Assembly: GCF_008364685.1 (NCBI RefSeq)
Contig: NZ_VTTL01000006.1
Location: 124,001-188,000, forward strand
Source of the DNA: Xanthobacter oligotrophicus
Lineage (GTDB): Bacteria; Pseudomonadota; Alphaproteobacteria; Rhizobiales; Xanthobacteraceae
Direction of reading: 5' to 3'
Length of the DNA: 64,000 nucleotides
Below the pieces are notes generated by a model. It was not told the origin of the DNA. It was given only the letters and a program-made list of their open reading frames with translations, and made no database searches. The position numbers were made by a program, and so were the translations under genes. Shown here in pieces: positions 44,075-52,442 of this stretch (positions are counted from its first letter, which is position 1; every line of letters begins with the position of its first letter).

Positions 44075-46120
44075 ATGCCCGAAGCCGCCTTCGCCGCGCA
44101 GCTTCCCGTGAATGGGCAACTCCTTGTCGCCCTTGGCGCGGTGGCCGCGTTGCTGGCCCTCGCCATGCTCGGCGTGGCCATGGCGCGCCGGCCCTTGGGT
44201 CGGCCCCTGGTCTATGGCGGCGCGCTGGCGGTGACGCTGGTGGCCGGGCTTTCCGCGCTCACCGCCATCGCGGCACCGGCGGCCGGGATCGTGCTGCCCC
44301 TGGGCATTCCGTGGATCGGCGCGCACCTGCGGCTCGATGCGCTGTCGGCCTTCTTCCTTGCGGTGATCAATCTCGGCGGCGCGGCGGCGAGCCTCTATGG
44401 CCTCGGCTATGGCCGGCACGATCATGCGCCGGAACGGGTGTTGCCCTTTTTTCCGGCGTTCCTCGCCGGCATGAACATGGTGGTGCTGGCAGACGACGCC
44501 TACAGCTTCCTCCTGTCGTGGGAGTTCATGTCGCTGGCGTCCTGGGCGCTGGTGGTGGCCCACGACAAGGAGGCGGGCAATGTGCGCGCCGGCCTCGTCT
44601 ACATTCTTATGGCGTCCTTCGGCACCTTGGCGCTGATGCTGGCCTTCGGCCTGCTCGCCGCCGGCTCCGGGGGCGGCTACGCCTTCGACGCCATGCGCGA
44701 GGCGCCCCCCGTGGGGGCCTTTGCCGCTCTGGTGCTGGCCCTCGCCATGCTGGGCGCCGGCTCCAAGGCGGGCCTCGTGCCGTTGCACGTCTGGCTGCCG
44801 CTGGCCCATCCCGCCGCGCCGAGCCACGTCTCCGCCCTCATGAGCGGGGTGATGACCAAGGTGGCGGTCTACGGCTTCATCCGCATCGTGTTCGATCTCT
44901 CAGGCCCGCCGGACTGGTGGTGGGGCATCCCGGTGTTGGCGGCGGGCGGCGTCGCGGCGGTCATCGGCGTGCTGCAGGCGCTGCTGCAGAACGATATCAA
45001 GCGCGTGCTCGCCTATTCCACCATCGAGAATATCGGCCTCGTCTTCGTCGGCCTCGGGCTGGCGCTCGCCTTCTCGGCCAATGGCTTTCCCGCCGCTGCC
45101 GCGCTGGCGCTCACGGCGGCCCTGTTCCATGTGCTCAACCACGCGGCCATGAAGAGCCTGCTCTTCTTCGGTGCAGGCGCGGTGCTGACCGCCACCGGCA
45201 CCCGGCAGATGGAGGAACTGGGCGGCCTCATCCACCGCATGCCCACCACCAGTGTGGTGATGCTGATCGGCTGCGCCGCCATCTCGGCCCTGCCGCCCCT
45301 CAACGGCTTCGCCTCCGAATGGCTGGTGTTCCAGGCGGTGCTGCTGAGCCCGGAGCTGCCGGCCTGGGGGCTGAAGCTGATGGTGCCGGCCGTGGGCGCG
45401 CTGATGGCGCTTGCCGCGGCGCTCGCCGCCGCCTGCTTCGTGCGGCTCTACGGCATCGCCTTCCTCGGCCGGCCGCGCAGCCCCAAGGCCGCCAAGGCCC
45501 ATGAGGTGGATGTCTTCTCCCGCGCCGCCATGATCTCGCTGGCGGCCGTGTGCGTAGGCGCTGGCCTGCTGCCTGGCTTCGTCATCGATGCGCTCCAGCC
45601 GGCGGTGGGCAGCCTCGTGGGCGAGACCATGCCGGCGCAGGGCTCCGTGGCGTGGCTCTCCATCATCCCGGTGGCGGAGAGCCGCAGCTCCTACAACGGG
45701 CTGCTGGTCTTTGCCTTCACGGCGCTGTCGGCGCTTCTGGCCGCTTTCGTCATCCATCGCTTCGCCTCGCGGACGGTGCGGCGGGCGCCGCCTTGGGATT
45801 GCGGTTTCCCCTACGCTAGCCCGCTGGCGCAATATTCCGCCGCCTCCTTCGCCCAGCCCATCCGCCGGGTGTTCGCCCGCGGCCTGTTCGCGGCCCGCGA
45901 GAAGGTGGAGATGCCGCCCCCCGGCGCGCTCACGCCCGCCCGCTTCTCCTCCAGCGCGCGGGACCCGGCCTGGGCCTTCGTGTTCCTGCCGCTGACGGCA
46001 GCGGTGGGATACGTGGCCGAGCGGGCGAACACGCTGCAATACCTCACCATCCGCCAGTATCTGGGCCTTGTCTTCTCCGCCCTGGTGCTGCTGCTTCTGG
46101 TGCTCGCCCTATGGACCTGA
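44075..46120 (+). CDS. hyfB: HyfB-like proton-pumping antiporter subunit
   Basis: A 681-aa multi-pass membrane protein of the NuoL/M/N and Mrp antiporter type, closest to HyfB/HycC of hydrogenase 4. The conserved Glu is in LLSWEFMSLASWALVV; the Lys helices include GSKAGLVPLHVWLPLAHP and IKRVLAYSTIENIGLVF. It is a candidate ion-translocating subunit. GGAGGAA precedes the ATG at 44075. It overlaps the next gene by 10 bp. The complex is discussed under the large subunit. Confidence 0.9.
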   Translation: MPEAAFAAQLPVNGQLLVALGAVAALLALAMLGVAMARRPLGRPLVYGGALAVTLVAGLSALTAIAAPAAGIVLPLGIPWIGAHLRLDALSAFFLAVINLGGAAASLYGLGYGRHDHAPERVLPFFPAFLAGMNMVVLADDAYSFLLSWEFMSLASWALVVAHDKEAGNVRAGLVYILMASFGTLALMLAFGLLAAGSGGGYAFDAMREAPPVGAFAALVLALAMLGAGSKAGLVPLHVWLPLAHPAAPSHVSALMSGVMTKVAVYGFIRIVFDLSGPPDWWWGIPVLAAGGVAAVIGVLQALLQNDIKRVLAYSTIENIGLVFVGLGLALAFSANGFPAAAALALTAALFHVLNHAAMKSLLFFGAGAVLTATGTRQMEELGGLIHRMPTTSVVMLIGCAAISALPPLNGFASEWLVFQAVLLSPELPAWGLKLMVPAVGALMALAAALAAACFVRLYGIAFLGRPRSPKAAKAHEVDVFSRAAMISLAAVCVGAGLLPGFVIDALQPAVGSLVGETMPAQGSVAWLSIIPVAESRSSYNGLLVFAFTALSALLAAFVIHRFASRTVRRAPPWDCGFPYASPLAQYSAASFAQPIRRVFARGLFAAREKVEMPPPGALTPARFSSSARDPAWAFVFLPLTAAVGYVAERANTLQYLTIRQYLGLVFSALVLLLLVLALWT

Positions 46121-47064
46121 TGGCGCACATCCTGGTGCAGGGCACGCAGATGCTGCTCGTGCTCGCCCTCGCCCCGCTCCTCACCGGGCTGGTGCGCAAG
46201 GCGAAGGCGCGCCTTCAGCGCCGGCGCGGCGCCAGCGTGTTCCAGCCCTATCGCGACCTCGCCCGGCTGCTGCGCAAGGAGGCGGTGCTCGCCGAGAACG
46301 CCTCCTGGCTGTTCCGCGTGGTGCCCTATCTGGTGTTCGCGGCCACCTGGGTGGCGGCGGCGCTGGTGCCCACCTTCGCCACCGGGCTGATCTTCTCCTG
46401 GTCGGCGGACCTCATCGCCATCACCGCACTCATCGGCTCGGCGCGCTTCTTCCTGGCGCTGGCCGGCATGGATGTGGGCACCAGCTTCGGCGGCCTCGGA
46501 TCGAGCCGGGAGGTGATGATCTCTTCGCTGGCCGAGCCGGCCATGATCATGATCGTATTCTCCCTGGCCTTGGTCGCCCATTCCACCCAGCTGTCCACCA
46601 TCGCCTCGGTGATGCTGGCGGGCGTGGGCCTGCGGGTGTCGCTGGCGCTGGCGCTGGTGGCGCTGCTGATGGTGGCGGTGGCGGAGAACGGCCGCATCCC
46701 GGTGGACAATCCCTCTACCCACCTGGAGCTGACCATGGTGCACGAGGCCATGGTGCTGGAATATTCCGGCCGCCACCTGGCGCTGATCGAGCTGGCCGCG
46801 CAGCTGAAGCTGCTGCTGTTCCTCTCGCTTGTGGCCTGCGTGTTCGTGCCGTGGGGCCTCGCACCGGTGGGGGCGGGTGTCCCCGGGATGGCGCTGGGCC
46901 TCGTGAGCTATGCGGGCAAGCTCGCGGTCGGGGCGCTGGTGCTCGCCGTGTTCGAGACCTCCATCGCCAAGATGCGGGTGTTCCGCGTGCCCGACTTCCT
47001 CGGTGCCGCGCTCATGCTCGGGCTCTTGGGAACGCTGCTGCTGTTCGTGTCGGGGATCCTGTGA
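46111..47064 (+). CDS. hyfC: HyfC-like NuoH-type membrane subunit
   Basis: A 317-aa membrane protein homologous to NuoH and HycD/HyfC. The hallmark GRIPVDNPSTHLELTMVHEA is present, with EYSGRHLALIELAAQLK. It joins the membrane arm to the catalytic arm. It overlaps the preceding gene and its stop overlaps the next start (ATGA). Confidence 0.93.
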   Translation: MDLMAHILVQGTQMLLVLALAPLLTGLVRKAKARLQRRRGASVFQPYRDLARLLRKEAVLAENASWLFRVVPYLVFAATWVAAALVPTFATGLIFSWSADLIAITALIGSARFFLALAGMDVGTSFGGLGSSREVMISSLAEPAMIMIVFSLALVAHSTQLSTIASVMLAGVGLRVSLALALVALLMVAVAENGRIPVDNPSTHLELTMVHEAMVLEYSGRHLALIELAAQLKLLLFLSLVACVFVPWGLAPVGAGVPGMALGLVSYAGKLAVGALVLAVFETSIAKMRVFRVPDFLGAALMLGLLGTLLLFVSGIL

Positions 47065-47744
47065 TGATCGAGCACGCCATCACCCCGAACCTCGTCTTCG
47101 ATGTCGCCCACATGTTCGCCGGTGCGCTGGTGCTCATCTCTTTCCTGATGCTCTACCAGGACCGGCTTTATGCGCTGCTGAACGTCTTCGCCCTGCAGGC
47201 GGTGGCGCTGGCGCTGGCGGTAGCGTGGCAGGCTTACGCCCAGGATGCGCCGCATCTCTACGTCACCGCGGGCATCGCCCTCGTGTTCAAGGCGCTTGTG
47301 ATCCCGGTGGCGCTGCACCGCATGGTGGCGCGGCTCGGCATTCACCGGCAGGTGGAGACGGTGGTCTCCATCGGCCCCACCATGCTGGCCGGCATCGCCC
47401 TCGTTGCCCTGTCCATGGTGGTGATGCTGAAGGCCACCCCCGCCGCCGACGCGCTGGCGCGGGAAGACCTTGCCTTCGCGCTCTCGGTGGTGCTGCTGGG
47501 CCTGCTGATGATGGTGACGCGGCGCAATGCGGTGAGCCAGGTGGTGGGCTTCATGTCGCTGGAGAACGGCCTCATCCTCGCCGCCACGGGGGCCAAGGGC
47601 ATGCCGCTGGTGGTAGAAATCTCGGTGGCCTTCTCCGTGCTTATCGCCTTCATCGTCATCGGCATCTTCCTGTTCCGCATCCGCGAGCGCTTCGACACCG
47701 TGGACGTGGACGCCCTCGACCGCTTCCGGGGAGGGCGCGCATGA
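47064..47744 (+). CDS. hyfE: HyfE-like membrane subunit
   Basis: A 226-aa membrane protein with six or so helices, similar to HyfE (NuoK-like). Conserved features include VVGFMSLENGLILAATGAKG with the membrane Glu. It stands between HyfC and HyfF; the HyfD equivalent is absent. The stop overlaps the hyfF start. Confidence 0.88.
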   Translation: MIEHAITPNLVFDVAHMFAGALVLISFLMLYQDRLYALLNVFALQAVALALAVAWQAYAQDAPHLYVTAGIALVFKALVIPVALHRMVARLGIHRQVETVVSIGPTMLAGIALVALSMVVMLKATPAADALAREDLAFALSVVLLGLLMMVTRRNAVSQVVGFMSLENGLILAATGAKGMPLVVEISVAFSVLIAFIVIGIFLFRIRERFDTVDVDALDRFRGGRA

Positions 47745-49201
47745 TCGCCTCTCTCGCCGCGCTGGCGTTCAATCCCGCGCCGGTCATCCTCGCCATCCCG
47801 GCGGTGGCGGCGGTGTTGCTGGCGCTGATCCCGTCCTATCGCGTCTCGGCCACGCTCAATGTGGGCGCCTGCGCCCTGACGTTCCTCACCGCCCTGGCGC
47901 TGCTGGTGGCGCCGCGCATCGCCGGGCCGTTCCTCATCGTGGACGACCTCAACATCGTGTTCGTGGTGCTGAACACCTTCGTGGCCTTCACCACCAGCGT
48001 GTTCTCCGCGAGCTACATCGCCCACGAGCTGGAGACGGGGCGCCTCACTCCGCTGCACCTGCGCTTCTACCACGCCATGTACCAGGTGCTGCTGGCGGCC
48101 ATGAACCTGGCGCTGCTGTCCAACAATCTCGGCGTTATGTGGGTGGCCATCGAGGTGGCGACCCTCACCACCGTGCTGATGGTGGGCCTTTATCGCACCG
48201 AGGCGGCCATCGAGGCGGCGTGGAAGTATTTCATGCTGGGCTCGGTGGGCATCGCGCTGGCCTTGTTCGGCACCATCCTCGTCTACATGGTGGCCCAGCC
48301 GGTGGTGGGCGAGGGGCCGGACGGCATGATCTGGAGCGTGCTGATGAAGCGCGCGCGGGATTTCGACCCGGCCCTGCTCAACGTCGCCTTCGTATTCCTG
48401 CTGCTGGGCTACGGCACCAAGGTGGGCCTTGCGCCGCTCCATGCCTGGCTGCCCGATGCCCATTCGGAAGGCCCAACCCCCATCTCGGCGGTGCTGTCCG
48501 GGCTGCTGCTCAACGTGGCGCTCTATGCGGTGCTGCGCTTCAAGCTGCTGCTCGCGGCCCATCCCGGCACGCTGGCGCCAGGGCCGCTGATGATGGCCAT
48601 GGGCCTCGCCTCGCTGCTGCTCGCCGGCTTCATGCTGTACCGGCGGCGGGACATCAAGCGGCTGTTCGCCTATTCCTCCATCGAGCACATGGGCCTCATC
48701 GCCTTCGCCTTCGGGCTCGGCGGGCCGGTCGCCAATTTCGCCGGGCTGCTGCACATGACCATGCATAGCCTGACCAAGTCGGCCATCTTCTTTGCGGTGG
48801 GCCACGTGTGCCAGGTGAAGGGCTCGCAGAAGCTTTCCGACATCCGCGGGCTCACCACCTCCCACCCGGCTCTGGGCTGGGGGCTCGTGGTGGCAGTGGC
48901 GGCCATTGCCGGCCTGCCGCCCGCCGGCGTGTTCATGAGCGAATTCCTGCTGGTGACCTCCGCCTTCGCGCACCGGCCGTGGCTGGCCCTGCCGCTGGTG
49001 GCGGGGCTGCTGCTTGCCTTCGGCGCACTGATGCTGAAGCTCTCCGGCATTGCCTTCGGCGCGCCCAGCCCCGGCACCGACAAGGTGAAGGCGAGCTACC
49101 TGCCCATGACGGTGCATCTCGCCTTGGTGCTGGTGGCCGGGCTCTATCTGCCGCCGCCGCTGGTGGCGTGGTTCCGGCACGTGGCCGGGCTGTTGGGCTA
49201 G
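47741..49201 (+). CDS. hyfF: HyfF-like antiporter subunit
   Basis: A 486-aa NuoL/M/N-like membrane protein (HyfF type). Motifs are MWVAIEVATLTTVLMVGLYR (conserved Glu), GYGTKVGLAPLHAWLPDAHS and RRDIKRLFAYSSIEHMGLIA. It is a second candidate ion-translocating subunit. The start at 47741 overlaps the hyfE stop; the large-subunit gene follows after 9 bp. Confidence 0.92.
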   Translation: MIASLAALAFNPAPVILAIPAVAAVLLALIPSYRVSATLNVGACALTFLTALALLVAPRIAGPFLIVDDLNIVFVVLNTFVAFTTSVFSASYIAHELETGRLTPLHLRFYHAMYQVLLAAMNLALLSNNLGVMWVAIEVATLTTVLMVGLYRTEAAIEAAWKYFMLGSVGIALALFGTILVYMVAQPVVGEGPDGMIWSVLMKRARDFDPALLNVAFVFLLLGYGTKVGLAPLHAWLPDAHSEGPTPISAVLSGLLLNVALYAVLRFKLLLAAHPGTLAPGPLMMAMGLASLLLAGFMLYRRRDIKRLFAYSSIEHMGLIAFAFGLGGPVANFAGLLHMTMHSLTKSAIFFAVGHVCQVKGSQKLSDIRGLTTSHPALGWGLVVAVAAIAGLPPAGVFMSEFLLVTSAFAHRPWLALPLVAGLLLAFGALMLKLSGIAFGAPSPGTDKVKASYLPMTVHLALVLVAGLYLPPPLVAWFRHVAGLLG

Positions 49202-49210
49202 GGGCGCACC

Positions 49211-50734
49211 ATGCAAGCCTTCGCACAGCTTCTGGAAAACGGCCGCGCCGGCCCTTGCCGGCCCTTTCCGCGCGCCGAGGTGAGCGCGGAACAGTGGACT
49301 GCCCTTGCCGGGCATCTGGCGGCGGGCGAGCTGGTGCTCATGGGCCTGTGGGGCGATGCGGGCGCGGTGCACGATTCGGGTGCCGTCCACTTGGCGCTGC
49401 TGGACGAAGCGTCCGGCCGGTTGGCCGTGGCCACCTATGTCTGCGTTGGCGGCGCCTTCCCCTCAGTGGCGCACCATCACCCGCCGGCGGCGCGGCTGGA
49501 ACGCACCGTGCGCGACCTCTTCGGTCTCGTGCCCGAGGGCGCGCCCGATCCTCGCCCCTGGCTCGATCACGGCCGCTGGGGCACGCGCCATCCGCTGGGG
49601 GCGAACCTGCCGGCGGAGCCCGAGGGCGATGCCTATCCCTTCCTCGCGGCGGAAGGGGAGGGGCTACACCAGATCCCGGTGGGCCCGGTGCATGCTGGTA
49701 TCATCGAGCCCGGCCATTTCCGCTTCTCGTGCTACGGCGAGACGGTGGTGCGGCTGGAAGCCCGCCTCGGCTATGTGCACAAGGGCATAGAGGGCCTCAT
49801 GGCCGGCGCCGACGTGGCGCAGGCGGCGCGGCTTGCGGGGCGGCAGTCCGGCGACAGCACGGTGGCCTATGCGCTGGCCTTCTGCCGCGCGGTGGAGGCG
49901 GCGCGCGGCGTCGCCGTGCCGGCGCGGGCTCATGCCCTGCGCGGGGTGATGGCGGAGCTGGAGCGCCTTGCCAACCATCTCGGCGACATCGGCGCCATCT
50001 GCAACGATGCCGCCTTCGCGCTGATGCTGGCCCATTGCGGCGCGCTGCGCGAGAAGGTGCTGCGCGTCTGCGCCCGCGCCTTCGGCCATCGCCTGATGAT
50101 GGATGGCGTCATCCCCGGCGGGGTGGCGGGCGATCTGGCGCGGGAGGGCGTTTCGGCCATCCGCGTGCTGGTGTCCGAGGTGCGCACGGCTTTTCCGGCG
50201 CTGGTGGAGCTTTACGACAACACCGCCTCGCTGCAGGACCGCACCGTGGGCACCGGCTTCACCCGGCCGGACTATGTCCGCCAGTTCGGCGCCGGCGGCT
50301 TCGTGGGCCGCGCCTCCGGCCGCCCCTTCGACGCGCGGCGGGCGCTGGCCTATCCCCCTTACGACCGCCTGCCGTTCGAGGTGGTGGTGCGGAACGAGGG
50401 CGATGTGAACGCGCGGATCTGGGTGCGCATCCGCGAGGTGGAAGAGAGCCTCGGCCTCGTGGTGCGCCTGCTCGACACCCTGCCGGATGGGCCGGTCGCA
50501 ACCGAAATTCCGGCGGGTCCCGGAGAGGGCCTGGCGGTGGTGGAGGGCTTCCGCGGCGACGTGCTGGCCTTCGTGGCGCTGGAGGCGGACGGACGTGTGC
50601 GGCGCGCGCATCTGCGCGACCCGTCCTGGTTCCAGTGGCCGCTGCTGGAAACCGCCATCGAGGGCAACATCGTCGCCGACTTTCCCCTCTGCAACAAATC
50701 CTTCAACTGCTCTTATTCGGGCGTGGATCTTTAG
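49211..50734 (+). CDS. hyfG: HyfG-like large subunit without the N-terminal NiFe cysteines
   Basis: A 507-aa fused NuoC/NuoD-like subunit similar to HyfG/HycE. The NuoC part carries ARLERTVRDLFGLVPEGAP. The NuoD/large-subunit part carries GYVHKGIEGLMAGAD. In [NiFe] hydrogenases the next motif is CGIC; here the aligned residues are Ser213-Gly-Asp-Ser216. The C-terminus reads PLCNKSFNCSYSGVDL rather than the DPCxxC motif. A normal Ni-Fe site is therefore not expected. This resembles energy-converting hydrogenase-related (Ehr) complexes. Confidence 0.9.
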   Translation: MQAFAQLLENGRAGPCRPFPRAEVSAEQWTALAGHLAAGELVLMGLWGDAGAVHDSGAVHLALLDEASGRLAVATYVCVGGAFPSVAHHHPPAARLERTVRDLFGLVPEGAPDPRPWLDHGRWGTRHPLGANLPAEPEGDAYPFLAAEGEGLHQIPVGPVHAGIIEPGHFRFSCYGETVVRLEARLGYVHKGIEGLMAGADVAQAARLAGRQSGDSTVAYALAFCRAVEAARGVAVPARAHALRGVMAELERLANHLGDIGAICNDAAFALMLAHCGALREKVLRVCARAFGHRLMMDGVIPGGVAGDLAREGVSAIRVLVSEVRTAFPALVELYDNTASLQDRTVGTGFTRPDYVRQFGAGGFVGRASGRPFDARRALAYPPYDRLPFEVVVRNEGDVNARIWVRIREVEESLGLVVRLLDTLPDGPVATEIPAGPGEGLAVVEGFRGDVLAFVALEADGRVRRAHLRDPSWFQWPLLETAIEGNIVADFPLCNKSFNCSYSGVDL

Positions 50735-50742
50735 GGTCGGCC

Positions 50743-51255
50743 ATGCGCAAGCTTCTCCTCCACGGGCTTTTGAAAGCCCCCCTCACGGAGGCCGCTCCCG
50801 AGGACGCGGCGGTGGAAAAGCTCGCCGCCGAGCTGAATGGGGCGGCGCGCGCGCGGCTCGGGCGCAGCCTCTCCATCCGCGAGGTGGATGCGGGCTCGTG
50901 CAACGGCTGCGAGCTGGAAATCCATGCGCTGGGCAACGCCTTCTACGACCTGGAGCGCTTCGGCCTGCATGTGGTCGCCTCGCCCCGCCATGCGGACGTG
51001 CTGCTGGTGACCGGGCCGGTGGCGAAGAACATGGCCGAGGCGCTGAAGCGCACCTATGACGCGACGCCGGCGCCGAAATGGGTGGTGGCGGCTGGCGACT
51101 GCGCCATCAACGGCGGCATCTTCGCCGGCAGTTACGCCTGCGCCGGAGGCGTGGAGGCCATCGTGCCGGTGGACCTCAGGATTCCCGGCTGCCCGCCGAC
51201 GCCGCTGGCGCTGCTGACCGGCCTCCTCGCGCTGCTGCGGGCCGGCAAAGGCTGA
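50743..51255 (+). CDS. hyfI: HyfI-like NuoB-type 4Fe-4S subunit
   Basis: A 170-aa small subunit similar to HyfI/HycG/NuoB. The ligands of one 4Fe-4S cluster are in DAGSCNGCELE, VVAAGDCAINGGIF and IPGCPPTPLAL. It would carry the terminal cluster next to the large subunit. No HyfA or HyfH polyferredoxin gene follows, so the electron donor must come from elsewhere or be absent. The gene ends the operon. Confidence 0.92.
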   Translation: MRKLLLHGLLKAPLTEAAPEDAAVEKLAAELNGAARARLGRSLSIREVDAGSCNGCELEIHALGNAFYDLERFGLHVVASPRHADVLLVTGPVAKNMAEALKRTYDATPAPKWVVAAGDCAINGGIFAGSYACAGGVEAIVPVDLRIPGCPPTPLALLTGLLALLRAGKG

Positions 51256-51286
51256 GCCAAGTGCTGAGCCTCCTGCTGAGTCTCGT

Positions 51287-52222
51287 TCAGCCGGCGCGCA
51301 GGCCGTCGTTGGCGTCGGCATCGGCGCCGGGCGGGCGGGCGTCGATGGAGCGCAGCAGGGTGGCGCGCGCGGTGCGCAGATGGGCCCGGCAGCGCAGGTC
51401 GATGATGCGTACGTCGCGGCTGCGCAGGGCGGCGATATAGGCGAGGTGCTCGTGGATCGCGGCGGTGTTGCGTTCCTTCTCGTCCACCTTGTTCCACTGG
51501 TAGTGATAGTGGAAGATCATGGAAATCACGTCGTAGAAGTCGCGCATGAAGCGGTTGAGCGATGCTTCGTGGATGAGCCGGTGCAGCCGCTCGTCGAGGC
51601 GTGAGAAGTCGCGGTAGCGGGTATCGATCTCGGCCATGAGCGTGTGGTGTTCCCGCTCGATGGCGGCCAGTTCCTGCCATGCCGGTGCATCATCTGGCAG
51701 GCTGGCGAAGCGGTGGGCCGAGCGCAGCTCGAAGATTTCCCGGATCTCGTAGATCTCGGTGGCGAATGCTGCGGTGATGCCGTTGAAGACCCATGCGCTG
51801 TTGGGGCGCCGCTCGATCAGCCCGAAATGATTGAAGTGGGTCAAGTATTCGCGGATGGCGGTGGTCGATGTATTGAATTTGCGCGCCAGCTCCGCGCAAT
51901 GGATGAGCTGGCCGGGCCGCAGGTCGCCGTGAAGCACCCACTGCATGAACTGGCGCTCCACGCTGGTACGGGCGGATTCGGTCTGCGGCTCGGGGAAACG
52001 GTCGCCCGCCACCGGATGGCGCGCGAGCCGCCGGCGCCCTTCGGACGCGGTGACGATGCCCGCCTCGCTCATGAGGGCGAGCACCGCGCGCACCGTGGTG
52101 CGGCTCACCCCCAGGGTCTGCGCCAGCTGGGTCTCCGAGGTCATGGGCGCGCCCAGGGGCATCCCGCCGACGAGGCCGAGGCTGCGGTTGTAGGTGCGCT
52201 TGAAGAGGCTGTTGCCTCGCAT
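51287..52222 (-). CDS. GntR/FCD-family regulator with two winged helices
   Basis: A 311-aa GntR-type regulator. An N-terminal HTH (TSETQLAQTLGVSRTTVRAV) is followed by a second one (IHCAELARKFNTSTTAIREY). A C-terminal FCD ligand domain is suggested by EIREIFELRSAHRFASL and RLHRLIHEASLNRFMRDFY with its metal-binding His pattern. Most relatives have one HTH. The ATG at 52222 follows GGGAG; an upstream in-frame start is less likely. It is divergent from the hexonate operon it probably controls. Confidence 0.88.
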   Translation of the reverse strand: MRGNSLFKRTYNRSLGLVGGMPLGAPMTSETQLAQTLGVSRTTVRAVLALMSEAGIVTASEGRRRLARHPVAGDRFPEPQTESARTSVERQFMQWVLHGDLRPGQLIHCAELARKFNTSTTAIREYLTHFNHFGLIERRPNSAWVFNGITAAFATEIYEIREIFELRSAHRFASLPDDAPAWQELAAIEREHHTLMAEIDTRYRDFSRLDERLHRLIHEASLNRFMRDFYDVISMIFHYHYQWNKVDEKERNTAAIHEHLAYIAALRSRDVRIIDLRCRAHLRTARATLLRSIDARPPGADADANDGLRAG

Positions 52223-52268
52223 GGTTCGCCGTCTCCCACCCCGCCCCAGCGTCGTCACGCTGGGGCTA

Positions 52269-52286
52269 TATGTATTTTATTACATA
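52269..52286. promoter_or_regulatory. GntR-type operator candidate
   Basis: TATGTA-N6-TACATA is a perfect inverted repeat in the AT-rich divergent region, 47 bp from the GntR start. A TTGACT sequence at 52296 could be the -35 of the rightward promoter, close beside the site. Confidence 0.6.
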
Positions 52287-52364
52287 AAAAACTGTTTGAC
52301 TTCACGGGCGCAGAATGGATTTTCATACGTAACTAGACAAGAGAAAAACGAGGGAGGAAGGCAG

Positions 52365-52442
52365 ATGAGCCATGGTCGGCTGCCGTGGCCGCATGCTCTG
52401 CCGGAGCTTCCTCGCGCTGGATCTAAAAGGATTTACGCGTGA
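52365..52442 (+). CDS. Possible 25-aa leader peptide overlapping uxaB-like start
   Basis: A 25-codon ORF with a strong GAGGGAGGAAGGCAG ribosome site. Its TGA (52440-52442) overlaps the GTG start of the next gene, which has only a weak ribosome site. It may act in translational coupling or as a leader peptide; alternatively the good ribosome site is incidental. The peptide starts MSHGRLPWPHAL and has no recognisable domain. Confidence 0.45.
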   Translation: MSHGRLPWPHALPELPRAGSKRIYA

